A stretch of 64,000 nucleotides of DNA from Candidatus Cloacimonadota bacterium (GTDB lineage: Bacteria; Cloacimonadota; Cloacimonadia; Cloacimonadales; Cloacimonadaceae), in contig JAJBAV010000005.1 of the NCBI GenBank assembly GCA_020532085.1, positions 29,930 through 93,929 on the forward strand, read 5' to 3'. Positions within the stretch are counted from its first letter, which is position 1. Each line of letters begins with the position of its first letter. This document shows positions 8,021 through 18,142 of this stretch, one piece after another. The notes beneath the pieces were generated by a model. The model worked only from the letters and a program-made list of their open reading frames with translations. It made no database searches and had not been told where the DNA came from. The position numbers and the translations under genes are program-made.

Positions 8021-10174
8021 CTATTTGCGCGAGAACCAGAACAGGTCTGTGGTGTAGCCGATATGGAAGAAGAAGTTGGCTTTGCCGTCTTCGCGCAGGG
8101 CGAGTTTAACTCCCAGAGGGCCCACCGGAGAGCGGTAGCCCAGTCCGGCATAATAGCTGAAGAAGAGGCTGTTGTCGAGGCTCCAGTCAGCGTTTCCGGC
8201 TGTGTTGAGAGCTTGGGCGCCGGTTTCCAGGAAGAGGTTGGTTAGCGGCTCAAAGACCGCGCTGAGGGTCCCGTACTTGTATTCAGCCGAGGGGGCCTGG
8301 CCCTTTCGGTATCCGGAGAAACCCTCGGAACCGCCGAAATTGATCAGGTCCGTGGAATTGTCCGCAAAGCTGCCGTAATGGGAGCCGTAGGCAAAACCGA
8401 CGCGGAGTGAAACGTACTTTGCCAAAGGCGCGTACACATCCAGGTTCGCGGTGAGGCGGGTGTAGTTTTTGGCACTGAGGGCAGGCCAGGGGGACAGCTC
8501 GGCCTTGGCGAAGAAGCGGGCTCCGGAGCGGGGAAAGACATCCGTGTCCAGGCTTTCATGGTACAGCTTCAAACCCAGCCCGGAATCGTTTTGCCAGGTG
8601 CTGTCGTGCAGACCGTCAGGTACAACCCCGGTTGTTTTGGCGCGGGAAAAGTAGCCAAAGGCCTCCAGGCTAAAGAGTTTATCCGCGAAGAAGCCAACCC
8701 CGGGCACAACCCCGTATTCGAGGGAATCGAGGCTGGCGGTCCTTTGGCCGCTTGCATCATAGCGGTAAACGCGGCTCTGGCGAAGCCAGGGATGGAGGCG
8801 CAGGTAGGGGGCATGGAAGTCGCCGAAATCCTTCACAAAGTCAAGATTGAGTTCGTTCCTGCCTCCGAGGGTGAAACCGCCCAGCAATCTGGAATTGGGC
8901 AGGATCAGGTCGTTGAATTCCGCTGCCGCGCCCAGGCAGAATTTCTCGTCGGATGAATAGCTGGTGTTGATGTGCAGGTAGCGCGGTTCGCGTTCGCTAA
9001 CATAGAGGACCAGGCGGTAACCGCTGTCCAGAGGCTCCAGCACGGGATAGACGGTGTGGAATTTCTGCGAATTCCAAACCCGGCTGCAGGCGTCCAAGAT
9101 CTCTTTGGGCAGGTACTCCGTGTCTTCGCGCAGCCCGGACCAGGTGATGATCTTGTCTGTAAGCACGCGGCTGTTCCCGCGGGTAACGATCTCTGTCACC
9201 GGCACCGAGGTGAGTTCGGTGATCCGCTCCGGCTTGGTGAACACATAGCCCTCAGCCAGCAGGGAATCGCGAAAAGCCCGGATCACATCGATGTTGGCGC
9301 GGGCGTAATCCTCTCCGATCTGCGTGATGGCATGGGCTTTGGGGTAGGCCAGGTTCCCGATCCCGGTGAGGTCAGGCTCCAGTATGAGGTCGCAGAGCTC
9401 AACATTGGCGTCGATGCTGGTGTGCATGGCTATGTTGATGATGTGGTTCAGGATGCTGTACAAGTCCTTGGGATCGGCCCCCCGCATGGAGGTGTTGATC
9501 TTCAGGGCGAGGATCTTGTCCGCGCCGAGGTCGATCACCTGAGGCACGGGCAGGTTTTGCAGCAGGCCGCCGTCGATGTGGGTGCGCCCATCGTATGTGA
9601 AAGGCGAGATCACGGCAGGGATCGACGCGGCTCCGCGCACGGCCTGGGCCAGTGAACCTTCGCGGTGGATCACCAGCTCGCCGGTGTGCATGTCGATGGT
9701 GAGTCCAGCAAAGTTAACCGGCAACCGGGAAAAATCGCGGTAGGCGGCGGCTGGCATGAAGAGTCCGGCCAAGCCGAGATCGATCTTGGCCCCGGTGATG
9801 GCTCCCGCCGGAGCCCTCGGCATTCCTTTGGGGCTTAGCGCGAGGCGCAGATTGCCGTAACTGGGCCAGCGCCTGGCTCCGGGATGCAGATCCGGACGAG
9901 CCTGATTCTCATTGATGATGTCGGCCATGTCCAGAGTGACCATCAGGGATTCCACCTCCGCGGCCGTGTAACCCAAAGCGTAGAGCCCTCCCAGGACGGA
10001 ACCCACGCTGGAGCCCATCACGTGATCCGGATAGATCCCCTCTTCCTCGAGGACCTTGATCATGCCCAACTGGGCAAAACCTCTCGCTCCGCCGCCGCTG
10101 AACACATAGCCCAGCCCCTTCCCGGGCAGCGTCGCGATGCTGAGTAACAGGATGGCCGGAAGGGCGGCCAGCAC
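8021..10174 (-). CDS. Patatin-like phospholipase fused to Omp85-type outer-membrane barrel
   Basis: About 717 residues from the GTG at 10174. After a signal peptide comes a patatin domain: oxyanion motif GGGARG, nucleophile elbow GSSVG, and the DGG (HIDGGLLQNLP) that completes the Ser-Asp dyad. A POTRA-like region follows (TEIVTRGNSRVLTDKIITW) and then a C-terminal beta-barrel of about 350 residues ending ...TTDLFWFSRK. This matches the patatin-Omp85 class, surface or autotransported lipases such as PlpD and FplA. The start is uncertain: an ATG at 10264 is mostly the shadow of the upstream gene, and a CTG at 10192 has a better GGGAG site and a more basic signal peptide. Last gene of the purL cluster. 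Confidence 0.88.
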   Translation of the reverse strand: MLAALPAILLLSIATLPGKGLGYVFSGGGARGFAQLGMIKVLEEEGIYPDHVMGSSVGSVLGGLYALGYTAAEVESLMVTLDMADIINENQARPDLHPGARRWPSYGNLRLALSPKGMPRAPAGAITGAKIDLGLAGLFMPAAAYRDFSRLPVNFAGLTIDMHTGELVIHREGSLAQAVRGAASIPAVISPFTYDGRTHIDGGLLQNLPVPQVIDLGADKILALKINTSMRGADPKDLYSILNHIINIAMHTSIDANVELCDLILEPDLTGIGNLAYPKAHAITQIGEDYARANIDVIRAFRDSLLAEGYVFTKPERITELTSVPVTEIVTRGNSRVLTDKIITWSGLREDTEYLPKEILDACSRVWNSQKFHTVYPVLEPLDSGYRLVLYVSEREPRYLHINTSYSSDEKFCLGAAAEFNDLILPNSRLLGGFTLGGRNELNLDFVKDFGDFHAPYLRLHPWLRQSRVYRYDASGQRTASLDSLEYGVVPGVGFFADKLFSLEAFGYFSRAKTTGVVPDGLHDSTWQNDSGLGLKLYHESLDTDVFPRSGARFFAKAELSPWPALSAKNYTRLTANLDVYAPLAKYVSLRVGFAYGSHYGSFADNSTDLINFGGSEGFSGYRKGQAPSAEYKYGTLSAVFEPLTNLFLETGAQALNTAGNADWSLDNSLFFSYYAGLGYRSPVGPLGVKLALREDGKANFFFHIGYTTDLFWFSRK

Positions 10175-10178
10175 TTTC

Positions 10179-10730
10179 TTAGAGGCTGTCAGTTGGCGCT
10201 CCCTGAGTTGAATCCGCGGAGGCTTTGGCGCGCAGGTGATCGCGTTTGGGTTCCTTATAGACAAATTCGATCTTGCCGAAAACCGCGTTGGCTTCGATCT
10301 TGACGGTGCCGAGCGGAGGTTGGGCCGGCGAGGCCAGAGTGGGAACGATGGCGGAGCCGAACACGGCGGTGGGATGGATCTTGAAATCGATGTCGTTGGG
10401 CAGCTTCACATAGGAAGAGCCGAACACGGCGGTGATCTCCAGGGGCGGAGAATCGGGATCCAGGCCGGTGAGATCGACTGTTTGGGAGCCGAACACACTG
10501 GTGTATTCGTCGCTTCCCGCGGTAACGAAACTCACGCGCGAGCCGTCCTTGTGGTGCGAACTCCAGTCCCCGAAAAGCAAACGGAGCCCGAAGAGGATGA
10601 TGATGACGGCGATGAAGATCTTCACCAAAGGCAGGTCAACGATGTTGAAGCCTTTGAGGATCAGGGAAATTCCCCACAACAGCAGCAAAATGCCCCAGAA
10701 AATGTGACCAAAGAGGAAACTCATTTTCAT
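10179..10730 (-). CDS. LiaF-like membrane protein with C-terminal beta domain
   Basis: A 183-residue protein with two N-terminal transmembrane helices (about 8-26 and 33-52), the second ending in FGLRLLFGDW, followed by a soluble region with repeating FGS/FGK turns (SVFGSQTVDLTG, AVFGSSYVKLP, AVFGSAIVPT, AVFGKIEFVY). This is the arrangement of the LiaF/YvqF and DUF5668 families, which in Firmicutes restrain envelope-stress signalling; here no Lia two-component system is visible, so only the fold is claimed. An AAGGAGAAGGAG site precedes the start, shared by ATG 10730 and ATG 10724. Confidence 0.82.
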   Translation of the reverse strand: MKMSFLFGHIFWGILLLLWGISLILKGFNIVDLPLVKIFIAVIIILFGLRLLFGDWSSHHKDGSRVSFVTAGSDEYTSVFGSQTVDLTGLDPDSPPLEITAVFGSSYVKLPNDIDFKIHPTAVFGSAIVPTLASPAQPPLGTVKIEANAVFGKIEFVYKEPKRDHLRAKASADSTQGAPTDSL

Positions 10731-10740
10731 CTCCTTCTCC

Positions 10741-12942
10741 TTAGTTTAGTTTTAGCCCGTTCGTCCAGGCCCGGTACAGGTCCTCCGTATCCAGGCTGAG
10801 ATGTTGGTTGACCGTGAATTCGCGGCCGGAAGCCACTTCCCCCAGCGGCAGCAGGGGCGTGGCGTGTTTACGACAGAGTGCTTCGACCGCCTGCAGTTTG
10901 GCAGGGGCGAAGCTGATGACGGCCCGGCCGTGGCTTTCGCCGAAATATTCGGCCTCGGCGGGATGGGATAGTTTGAATTGGATCCGCGCTCCCAAGAGTT
11001 TTTCGGGCTGGAAGCAGCTTTCCGCCAGGCAAACCAGCAGGCCGCCTTCGGAAACATCGTGGGCGGAAGCGAGGTTTTTGCCGGCAATGAGTTCCAGCAG
11101 CAGCTCGATGATCCTCTTTTCGGCCACCAGATCCACCCGGGGAGCGGGTCCGGCCACCTGGCCAAACAGGGTTTTCAGATATTGGGAGCCACCGCACGAA
11201 GAACAGGGCTGGCCCAGCAGGGCGATCAGGTCGCCGGGGCGCTTGAACCACTGGGTGGTGGCGTGGCCGATGTCATCCAGCAGGCCCAGCATGCCGATCA
11301 CGGGAGTGGGATAGACGGCGCCGGCGGGATTTTGGTTGTAGAAAGAGACGTTGCCTCCGGTTACGGGGGTTTCCAGGGCCCGGCAGGCCTCCCCCATGCC
11401 CCGGATGGCTTCAGAGAAGGACCAGTAGACTTCGGGGTTGTAGGGATTGCCAAAATTGAGGCAATTGGTCACGGCAATCGGGCGGCCACCGCTGCAGGCA
11501 ACGTTCCTGGCGGCTTCAGCCACAGCGCCTTTGGCCCCTTCGAAAGGATCCAGCCAGCAATGGCGGGCGTTGCAGTCCGTGGCCAGCGCGATGGCTTTGC
11601 GCGTGCCTTTGATGGCGATCACCGCGGCGTCGCTGCCCGGCTCCACCCGGGTGCCGATCTGCACCATGTGGTCGTATTGGGAATAAATCTCGCGTTTGGA
11701 GGCTATGCTTGGCTCTTTGAGAAGGTTCAGCAAGACATTGCCCGGGTCCGCAGGTTGAGGATAGCTGCCTGGATCTGGGTCCGGTGGACGTATGGGGGCT
11801 TTTTGCTCGCGTTCGTAAACTGGCGCGCTGCATCCCAAAACAAGGGTTTCGGCGGGTATTTCGGCCAGGACCTCGCCCCTGAGGCGCACCCGCAAAAGTT
11901 TATCCGCGGTAACCAGGCCGATCACGCTGGCGTCGAGATCCCATTTGTGAAAGATGTCCAGCACCGCTTCGAGATCAGCGGGCTCCACGATCAGCAGCAT
12001 CCGTTCCTGGGATTCCGAGAGCATGATCTCGTAGGGAGTGATGCCGCTTTCGCGGATCGGTACGTGCTCGAGGTCAAGCTCGATGCCCACTCCGCCTTTG
12101 CCGGCCATTTCGGAGCTGGAGCAGGTGAGCCCGGCGGCGCCCATATCCTGGATCCCAACCACCAAACCGGCCTGGATCACCTCCAGGGTGGCTTCCAGCA
12201 GGAGTTTTTCGTAAAAGGGATCGCCCACCTGAACAGCGGTGCGCATTTCGGCGGATTCCTCGCTGAGGTCCACGGAGGCGAAAGTGGCGCCGTGAATGCC
12301 GTCGCGTCCGGTTTTGGCGCCCACATAGACCACCAGGTTGCCGATCCCGGAGGCGGCGGAACGGGCCAGATCCTCGTGACGCAGCAGGCCCACAGCCATG
12401 GCGTTCACCAGCGGGTTGCCTTCGTAGGCTTCATCAAAAAACACTTCCCCGCCCACAGTGGGAACGCCGAAACAGTTGCCGTAATCGGCGATGCCGCGCA
12501 CCACTTCGCGGATCAGATGTCGGGTGCGGGGAGATCGGGGGTCGCCAAAGCGCAGGGAATTCAGCGCCGCGATCGGCCTGGCGCCCATGGTGAAAATGTC
12601 GCGCAGAATGCCGCCCACGCCAGTGGCCGCGCCGTGATAGGGTTCCAGGGCGGAGGGATGGTTGTGGCTTTCGATCTTGAAGCAAACTGCCAGACCATCG
12701 CCGATGTCCACCACCCCAGCGTTTTCCTCCCCGGCTTTGGCCAGCAGGAACTTTCCTTCCCGGGGCAGGGTTTTGATGAGTTTGATGGAATTCTTGTAGC
12801 TGGCGTGTTCGCTCCACATCACACTGAAAATGCCCAGTTCCACGTAGCTGGGAGCGCGGCCCAGGATGGTTCGGATCCTGGCGTATTCATCTGCTGAAAG
12901 GCCGTGTTGGGCGATCAGTTCGCTGGTTATCTGAACTTCCAT
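10741..12942 (-). CDS. purL: Phosphoribosylformylglycinamidine synthase, large subunit (small-type PurL)
   Basis: PurL makes FGAM from FGAR with ATP, using ammonia from PurQ, in purine synthesis. At 733 residues it is the small form that needs separate PurQ and PurS; neither is in the window. Visible motifs include the N-terminal [34 protein letters not shown] (metal/ATP site), the glycine-rich [17 protein letters not shown], and in the second half [10 protein letters not shown] and [10 protein letters not shown]. It starts one base after the stop of the upstream fusion gene. Its place between envelope genes is unusual for purine genes. Confidence 0.97.
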   Translation of the reverse strand: MEVQITSELIAQHGLSADEYARIRTILGRAPSYVELGIFSVMWSEHASYKNSIKLIKTLPREGKFLLAKAGEENAGVVDIGDGLAVCFKIESHNHPSALEPYHGAATGVGGILRDIFTMGARPIAALNSLRFGDPRSPRTRHLIREVVRGIADYGNCFGVPTVGGEVFFDEAYEGNPLVNAMAVGLLRHEDLARSAASGIGNLVVYVGAKTGRDGIHGATFASVDLSEESAEMRTAVQVGDPFYEKLLLEATLEVIQAGLVVGIQDMGAAGLTCSSSEMAGKGGVGIELDLEHVPIRESGITPYEIMLSESQERMLLIVEPADLEAVLDIFHKWDLDASVIGLVTADKLLRVRLRGEVLAEIPAETLVLGCSAPVYEREQKAPIRPPDPDPGSYPQPADPGNVLLNLLKEPSIASKREIYSQYDHMVQIGTRVEPGSDAAVIAIKGTRKAIALATDCNARHCWLDPFEGAKGAVAEAARNVACSGGRPIAVTNCLNFGNPYNPEVYWSFSEAIRGMGEACRALETPVTGGNVSFYNQNPAGAVYPTPVIGMLGLLDDIGHATTQWFKRPGDLIALLGQPCSSCGGSQYLKTLFGQVAGPAPRVDLVAEKRIIELLLELIAGKNLASAHDVSEGGLLVCLAESCFQPEKLLGARIQFKLSHPAEAEYFGESHGRAVISFAPAKLQAVEALCRKHATPLLPLGEVASGREFTVNQHLSLDTEDLYRAWTNGLKLN

Positions 12943-12943
12943 G

Positions 12944-14062
12944 TCATCCCGCCGGGTTGGCTTGGGTGCGCAGTTTGGGGATCAGGCGTCTGATCCGGTC
13001 GTCGATGATCTCAAAGGTTTTGCGGTAAGTGTCGATCCCGGAACCGTAGGGATCGCCGATGTCACCCGGTTCGCCCAGATATTCGTTCAGGGTGAGGATC
13101 TTGGCGCTGCTGTTGGGGGCGTTGCCGCGCAGGAAATCCCGCTGGCGTTCCTCCATGGTGAGCACCAGGCGGCTGCCGCTGATCATGTCTGGCGTGAACT
13201 GCTTGGAGTAATGCTCCTGGGCTTCCAGGATGCCCTTTTCCAACAGCAGTTGCAGCGATCCCGCCGAAATGGGCTCGCCGCCGGGAAAGAGGCCGCAGGA
13301 ATCGCCGATGTAGTTGAGGCCGGCTTCCCGGACGTAGTGGTTGAAAAGCTTTTCCGCGATGGGGCTGCGGCAGATGTTGGCCGTGCAAACGAAGAGGATG
13401 GTGGGCACGGCGAAGGACTTCTTGATCCCGTAAAAAGGTATGGAACCCTCCCGCAGGCACCTGAGCTCATCCAAGCCGCTCTGGTTCAGGCTTTCCCGGC
13501 TGGTGACGTATTCCACTATGGTGGAGGGCTGGGCGTCGTATTCAACACTCACCCCAGAGGGCACAAAGCCGTAGTCGAACCAATTCGCGTACATCCCGGT
13601 TAGGCGCTTGAGATCGTTCTCCGGAGGCAGGCTGGCGATGTTCACGCTGGTGCTGATGATAGGCTCATCCAGGAGCTCGATCACCAAACGCAGCAAGGCG
13701 TCATCCGGCACCCGGAAGGCCACTTTGCCGTCCACGGCCAGATGTTTGAACCTGTCGTCATCACATTTGAACACCACGGTGAGGTTTCCGGGCCAATACT
13801 GTTCCAGCAGGGGCAGGATCCTCTCGGGGACAGCCACCCCCTCATCCGCGAACCATTCCAGGTGCGGGATCAGGACGATTAGCCCCTTCAGGTCCGAGCG
13901 TCCCTTCAGCTTCAGGATCCTGTCGATCGCCTCGAGAGACGATACCGTGCAGCCTATGCCATACATCCCACCCGTGAAATGAAGGATGGTCTTGTTCTTA
14001 AGATCACCGCCGCGGATCAGCTTTTCCAGTTTCCGCAGGGAAGGTTGTTTCAACAGGACCAA
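12944..14062 (-). CDS. Fusion of a TsaC/Sua5-like domain and a low-molecular-weight protein phosphatase
   Basis: A 372-residue two-domain protein. Residues about 15-200 follow the YrdC/TsaC/Sua5 fold, which makes threonylcarbamoyl-AMP for tRNA t6[44 protein letters not shown] and [12 protein letters not shown] align by eye. The usual PTDTVYGL entry motif reads FTGGMYGIG, so catalysis cannot be assumed. Residues about 217-372 are a low-molecular-weight tyrosine/arginine phosphatase with loop CTANICRS (nucleophile Cys226) and general-acid motif DPYG near the C-terminus. In Bacillus the separate genes ywlC (Sua5) and ywlE (arginine phosphatase) are close neighbours, which fits a fusion. It follows the EnvC-like gene by 17 bp. 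Confidence 0.88.
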   Translation of the reverse strand: MVLLKQPSLRKLEKLIRGGDLKNKTILHFTGGMYGIGCTVSSLEAIDRILKLKGRSDLKGLIVLIPHLEWFADEGVAVPERILPLLEQYWPGNLTVVFKCDDDRFKHLAVDGKVAFRVPDDALLRLVIELLDEPIISTSVNIASLPPENDLKRLTGMYANWFDYGFVPSGVSVEYDAQPSTIVEYVTSRESLNQSGLDELRCLREGSIPFYGIKKSFAVPTILFVCTANICRSPIAEKLFNHYVREAGLNYIGDSCGLFPGGEPISAGSLQLLLEKGILEAQEHYSKQFTPDMISGSRLVLTMEERQRDFLRGNAPNSSAKILTLNEYLGEPGDIGDPYGSGIDTYRKTFEIIDDRIRRLIPKLRTQANPAG

Positions 14063-14079
14063 GTACCGCCTCCTCTTTC

Positions 14080-15189
14080 CTATTCCAGATATGACAGCGG
14101 ATTAACCGCCTTGCCGTCTTTGCGCACTTCAAAGTGCAGCGAGGGTTCGCTGGCCGAGCCGGTCATGCCGGATTTGGCGACGGCCTGGCCTTTCTTCACG
14201 TTGGTGCCGGTGGATACCAGCAAATCGTTGTTGTAGGCATAAACAGTGTAAAATCCGTTCTTGTGGTCGATGATCAACAGCTTGCCCTGTCCGCCGTAGG
14301 CACCGGAATATATGACCACACCAGCATCTGCCGCCGCGACGGTGGTGTATTCGGGCGTGGCGATGTCGATCCCGTTGCTCACCACCGAGGTGCCGTAAGC
14401 CCGGGTTTCCTGGCCATAGCTGCGGATGATGCGCCCTTTCAGCGGCCAGGCGATGGTGCGGGCGCTGAATTTGTACGATGCGGGTTCCTGGTCCTTGGGC
14501 TTGGGTTTGGAGGCCAGGCTGGCGATCAGCCCTTCAAGCCTGGAGGCGTCCTTTTTCAATTTGGCGATCTGATTTTGCAGATTCTTTTGTTCCTTGCTGA
14601 GCCTGGATTGCTGGGCTTCCAGATTCTTGACGTTGGCGGCCAGGGTCTGGCTGGAGGAGGATTTGTTCTGAAACTCGCTGTTGGCTAGGCTGTATTCCTG
14701 ACCTTTCCGATTCTGCTCGTAAGTAAGTTCACTTTGCATATCACCCAGGGTGAGCAACGTGTTTCGGGTTTGGGATGCCAAGATGGCCAGGCAGTGCTCG
14801 TCCTTGTGGACCATTTTCAGGCTTTTGTTGCGGCGGGCAACCCGTACCATTTTGTCCAGCTGGGATATCTGGGCCGCCCGAAGGTCGCGGATCTGTTCTT
14901 CAACCGTGCGAAGTTCGGTTCTCACAGAGTTCAGGGCCTGCAGTTTCTCGCGGGCCACCTCTCTGGTCCTGCTCAACTCCGCGTCTGTCTTTTGCTTGGC
15001 CCGGCGGCTGTTACTGATCTCTGTCTCGTTCTTCTTCTTGGTGCGCTCGTTCTGTTCGATCTTTTTCTGGGCAGCCTGCAGGTCCCTCTGGATCTTGTCC
15101 AGTTTCTTCTGGTTGTCCTTGATGTCGTCTCCGCAAAGGGTGGAGAACGCCATCAGCAGGCATATGATACCAATTATTCCATGTTTCAT
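14080..15189 (-). CDS. EnvC-like murein hydrolase activator (coiled coil plus degenerate LytM domain)
   Basis: A 369-residue exported protein. A signal peptide (residues 1-20) leads into a long charged coiled coil (about 22-240) and a C-terminal M23/LytM domain (about 260-369). The M23 zinc ligands are mostly lost: the usual HxGIDIA reads SNGIDIATP and the usual YAHL reads YAYNND, while the last SLHFEV histidine remains. That pattern matches EnvC/NlpD-type factors, which activate cell-division amidases rather than cut peptidoglycan. The start has an AGGTG site six bases upstream. It is likely the first gene of the cluster running down to 8021. Confidence 0.87.
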   Translation of the reverse strand: MKHGIIGIICLLMAFSTLCGDDIKDNQKKLDKIQRDLQAAQKKIEQNERTKKKNETEISNSRRAKQKTDAELSRTREVAREKLQALNSVRTELRTVEEQIRDLRAAQISQLDKMVRVARRNKSLKMVHKDEHCLAILASQTRNTLLTLGDMQSELTYEQNRKGQEYSLANSEFQNKSSSSQTLAANVKNLEAQQSRLSKEQKNLQNQIAKLKKDASRLEGLIASLASKPKPKDQEPASYKFSARTIAWPLKGRIIRSYGQETRAYGTSVVSNGIDIATPEYTTVAAADAGVVIYSGAYGGQGKLLIIDHKNGFYTVYAYNNDLLVSTGTNVKKGQAVAKSGMTGSASEPSLHFEVRKDGKAVNPLSYLE

Positions 15190-15305
15190 AAATTACACCT
15201 GAATTCGCTTTAACGACCATGCTGAAAACCCCCGCCCAGCTGTCAATGCAAATTTTCTTCCATAGGCAGGCATTCTTTTAGAAGATCAGGTTTTCCACCC
15301 CGAAC

Positions 15306-15330
15306 AAAAAGCCGCCGGGGAGGCGGCTTT
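15306..15330 (-). terminator. Rho-independent terminator after secF
   Basis: A 9-bp perfect stem (AAAGCCGCC 15308-15316 with GGCGGCTTT 15322-15330) with a 5-nt loop, which on the minus strand ends in a run of five U. It lies 25 bp beyond the secF stop, in the correct orientation. Confidence 0.9.
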
Positions 15331-15354
15331 CTGTTTCCTATTGCGTTAAGGCTT

Positions 15355-16317
15355 CTATCTTTTGGTGAGTTTCTTGATGGATTGCTTTTCCTGATGCGTG
15401 CTCTTGATGGCATCCAGAACAAGGTTGCTGGCCACGAAGATCGAGGAATAGGTGCCGAAGATGATGCCCAGGCTCATGGCGAAGGCAAAGTCGTGGATCA
15501 CCGGGCCGCCGAAGATGTAGAGGGCGAGAGCGGTGAGCAAGGTGGTACCGGAGGTGATCACGGTGCGGCTGAGGGTTTCGTTTATCGAGCGGTTGAAGAT
15601 CACGGGCACGGGGTCCTTGCGGTAGATCTTGAGGTCTTCACGGATGCGGTCGAAGATCACGATCGTATCGTTGATCGAGTAACCCACGATGGTCAGCAGC
15701 GCTGCCACGATCGACATCGTGAACTCCTTGCCGGTCCAGGAGAAGATGCCCACGATGATGATCACGTCGTGGAACAGGGCCAGGATAGCCATCAGGCCGA
15801 AAGTGAACTCGAAGCGTATCCAGATGTAGATGATCATGAGCAGCAGGGCAACCACGACGGCCAGAATGGCCTTGCTGCCCATTTCAGCGCCGGCCTTGGC
15901 GCCCACGGTGTTGAATTCCTGGAACACGTCTTTTTGCATGTCCCGGCCTTCCGTGTAAGCGCTTAGCTGGGTGGATAGCAGGTCGGTGAGTTCGTCCTTG
16001 ATCTTGTTGGCGTCTTTGCCGCCCACTTTGATCTGGAAAGTGGCGTCGTCGCGTTCACCGATGTATTGGATCTCAGCTTGCTTGAAGCCGCCATCGCTGA
16101 TCACTTTGCGCAGCTGGTCGATGTCCAGGGCATTCACGCCGGCTTTCTTGGGCTGCATGTTCACGATCACGGAAACGCCGCCCTTGAAATCCGTGCTGAG
16201 GTTGAAGCCCTTCACAATGATGCCCGCGATGGCGGCAAGCACCAAGAGGGCGGAGATCACGTAGAAAACCTTGCGGTTCTGCACGAAAGGTATGTTGGTA
16301 TTTTTAAACAGTCTCAT
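15355..16317 (-). CDS. secF: Protein translocase subunit SecF
   Basis: SecF works with SecD at the inner membrane to drive late steps of Sec-dependent export using the proton gradient. The 320-residue product has the first helix after FVQNRKVFYVIS, the periplasmic P1-like region with TDFKGGVSVIV, and five clustered C-terminal helices including the conserved GYSINDTIVIFDRIRE and a short Lys-rich tail. It lies 10 bp after secD and ends at a strong terminator. Confidence 0.97.
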   Translation of the reverse strand: MRLFKNTNIPFVQNRKVFYVISALLVLAAIAGIIVKGFNLSTDFKGGVSVIVNMQPKKAGVNALDIDQLRKVISDGGFKQAEIQYIGERDDATFQIKVGGKDANKIKDELTDLLSTQLSAYTEGRDMQKDVFQEFNTVGAKAGAEMGSKAILAVVVALLLMIIYIWIRFEFTFGLMAILALFHDVIIIVGIFSWTGKEFTMSIVAALLTIVGYSINDTIVIFDRIREDLKIYRKDPVPVIFNRSINETLSRTVITSGTTLLTALALYIFGGPVIHDFAFAMSLGIIFGTYSSIFVASNLVLDAIKSTHQEKQSIKKLTKR

Positions 16318-16327
16318 CTTTCTCTCC

Positions 16328-17938
16328 TCAGATACTCAGGGTTTTCCGGTTTCCGGCCAGCATCGTCTTATCCATGATGAAGCGCGTGAACACGATGGCG
16401 CTGAAGATGGAACCCACGATACCAATGGTGAGGGTGAGGGCGAAACCACGGATGGGGCCGGTGCCGAATTGATAGAGCACAAAGGCCGCGATGAGGGTGG
16501 TGAGATTGGCGTCCCAGATGGTCACGGTGGCGCGTTTGAACCCGGCATCAGCCGCGGAACGCGGGGTTTTGCCGGCATCCAGTTCCTCACGGATGCGTTC
16601 AAAGATCAGAACGTTGGCGTCCACCGCCATGCCTATGGTGAGGATGATACCAGCTATACCCGGCAGGGTGAGGGTTCCACCGAAAGCGGTGAGCATGGCC
16701 AGAATGAAGCCCACGTTGAAGATCAGCACAAAATCCGCGACCAAGCCACACAGCTTGTAATAGATCAGCATGAAGATGGCCACGGCAATGATGCCGATCA
16801 ACCCAGCCAGAAGGCCGCTCCTAACGCTGTCGGAACCCAAGGTGGCGGATACTTTTTTGGAATACTGCGGTTCGATGGGCGCGCTGAGGCTCTTGTTGTT
16901 CAGAAGGATCGCCAGGGATCGAGCTTCCTCAGTGCTGAATATGCCGGTGATGGTTGCCTTCCCGTCCGGGATCCGGTCCTGGATCACGGGTGCCGAATAA
17001 ACGGCGTTGTCAACCACGATGGCCAGCCTTTCCTGAATGTTGTCGCCTGTGACGTTGGCAAATTGCCGGGCGCCCTTGCGGGTGAAAGTAAGTGAGATAT
17101 AGGGTTTGCCGGCCATTTGGGGATTGGGGCTGTCGGTGGAGCCGATCTCCATGCTGGCGCCGTCCACGTCCGTACCCTTCACCTCGGCGTTGGATTTCAG
17201 AACATAGACCACAGTGGGTTCCTTGGCCAGGCGTTTCTGCTCGTCCACGCTTTCCAAAACCAGGTCATAGCCTTTGGGCTTCAAGCCGGCATAAACGCTG
17301 TCGGCCAGGATGGCGCGCACGATTTCCAGATCGTCATGGCGTACCACGTACTCATTTTCGGCAGTGGTGATTAGGGATTTGAAAATCCCCGCCTGGGCAG
17401 GTTCCCCTGTTTCAGTGGTGTCGGTGGCGGCGGAAGCCTCAGTGTCCAGTTTCCTGTCTTCGGCGTCAAGTTTGGCCAAAACGGGGAAACGGGACAGGTT
17501 GGCCTGCATGATGCCGTCCAACTGATTGAGGAATCTTTCCGCGTCCTCAGGCTTGGCCACCAGCTTGAATTCCAGCACGGCGGATTTGGTGACCAGTTTC
17601 TCGGCTTCCACCTGGTCATCTTCACCGGGAAGCTGAACCAGGATCTGGTTTTCGCCGGTTTTCTGGATGGTGGGCTCGGCCACGCCAAACTGGTCTATGC
17701 GGTTGCGGATGATCTCGATGTTGTTTTTCACAGCATCAGCCTTTTCATCTTCAGGCAGTTCGTCGGTGTTGACCCCCAGAACGATCTGGGTGCCGCCCTT
17801 GAGGTCCAAGCCGAGGTTCAGTCTCTGTTTTATCGGCCAACTGATGCCCTCGGGGACCACCAGCGGAGACAGGAAGACCAGTGTCACCAATACGAAGATC
17901 AGTATGGACACGGGTGTCAACCAGGAGTACTTTTTCAT
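16328..17938 (-). CDS. secD: Protein translocase subunit SecD
   Basis: The 536-residue product has one N-terminal helix, the family motif LNLGLDLKGGTQIVLGV, a large periplasmic region (about residues 50-370, including the P1 head with VAEPTIQ and the later RKGARQFANVT), and five C-terminal helices with GMAVDANVLIFERIREEL, the conserved segment matching that in SecF. Length fits stand-alone SecD. Transcribed with secF. Confidence 0.97.
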   Translation of the reverse strand: MKKYSWLTPVSILIFVLVTLVFLSPLVVPEGISWPIKQRLNLGLDLKGGTQIVLGVNTDELPEDEKADAVKNNIEIIRNRIDQFGVAEPTIQKTGENQILVQLPGEDDQVEAEKLVTKSAVLEFKLVAKPEDAERFLNQLDGIMQANLSRFPVLAKLDAEDRKLDTEASAATDTTETGEPAQAGIFKSLITTAENEYVVRHDDLEIVRAILADSVYAGLKPKGYDLVLESVDEQKRLAKEPTVVYVLKSNAEVKGTDVDGASMEIGSTDSPNPQMAGKPYISLTFTRKGARQFANVTGDNIQERLAIVVDNAVYSAPVIQDRIPDGKATITGIFSTEEARSLAILLNNKSLSAPIEPQYSKKVSATLGSDSVRSGLLAGLIGIIAVAIFMLIYYKLCGLVADFVLIFNVGFILAMLTAFGGTLTLPGIAGIILTIGMAVDANVLIFERIREELDAGKTPRSAADAGFKRATVTIWDANLTTLIAAFVLYQFGTGPIRGFALTLTIGIVGSIFSAIVFTRFIMDKTMLAGNRKTLSI

Positions 17939-18142
17939 TGATCTATGCTCCCTAATACAATAATAGGCTGGTTTCTGCGCGGCTGCACCACGGGTTTGAG
18001 GGCTCAGCCTCCCTGTCGTGGCCGCGCTGATACCTTTTTTAGACGTTTCAAACCAAACATCTGAGTCCGGTTAAAACGTCAAGACTTTTGTTCAAAACTG
18101 ACTTTTGCGGCTCCGCCCTGGGCGGCTTGATCAATCGCCATC

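Noticed and set aside
10978..12897. Open frame of about 640 codons antisense to purL
   Set aside because: A shadow of the high-G+C third-codon pattern of purL; no recognisable domain.
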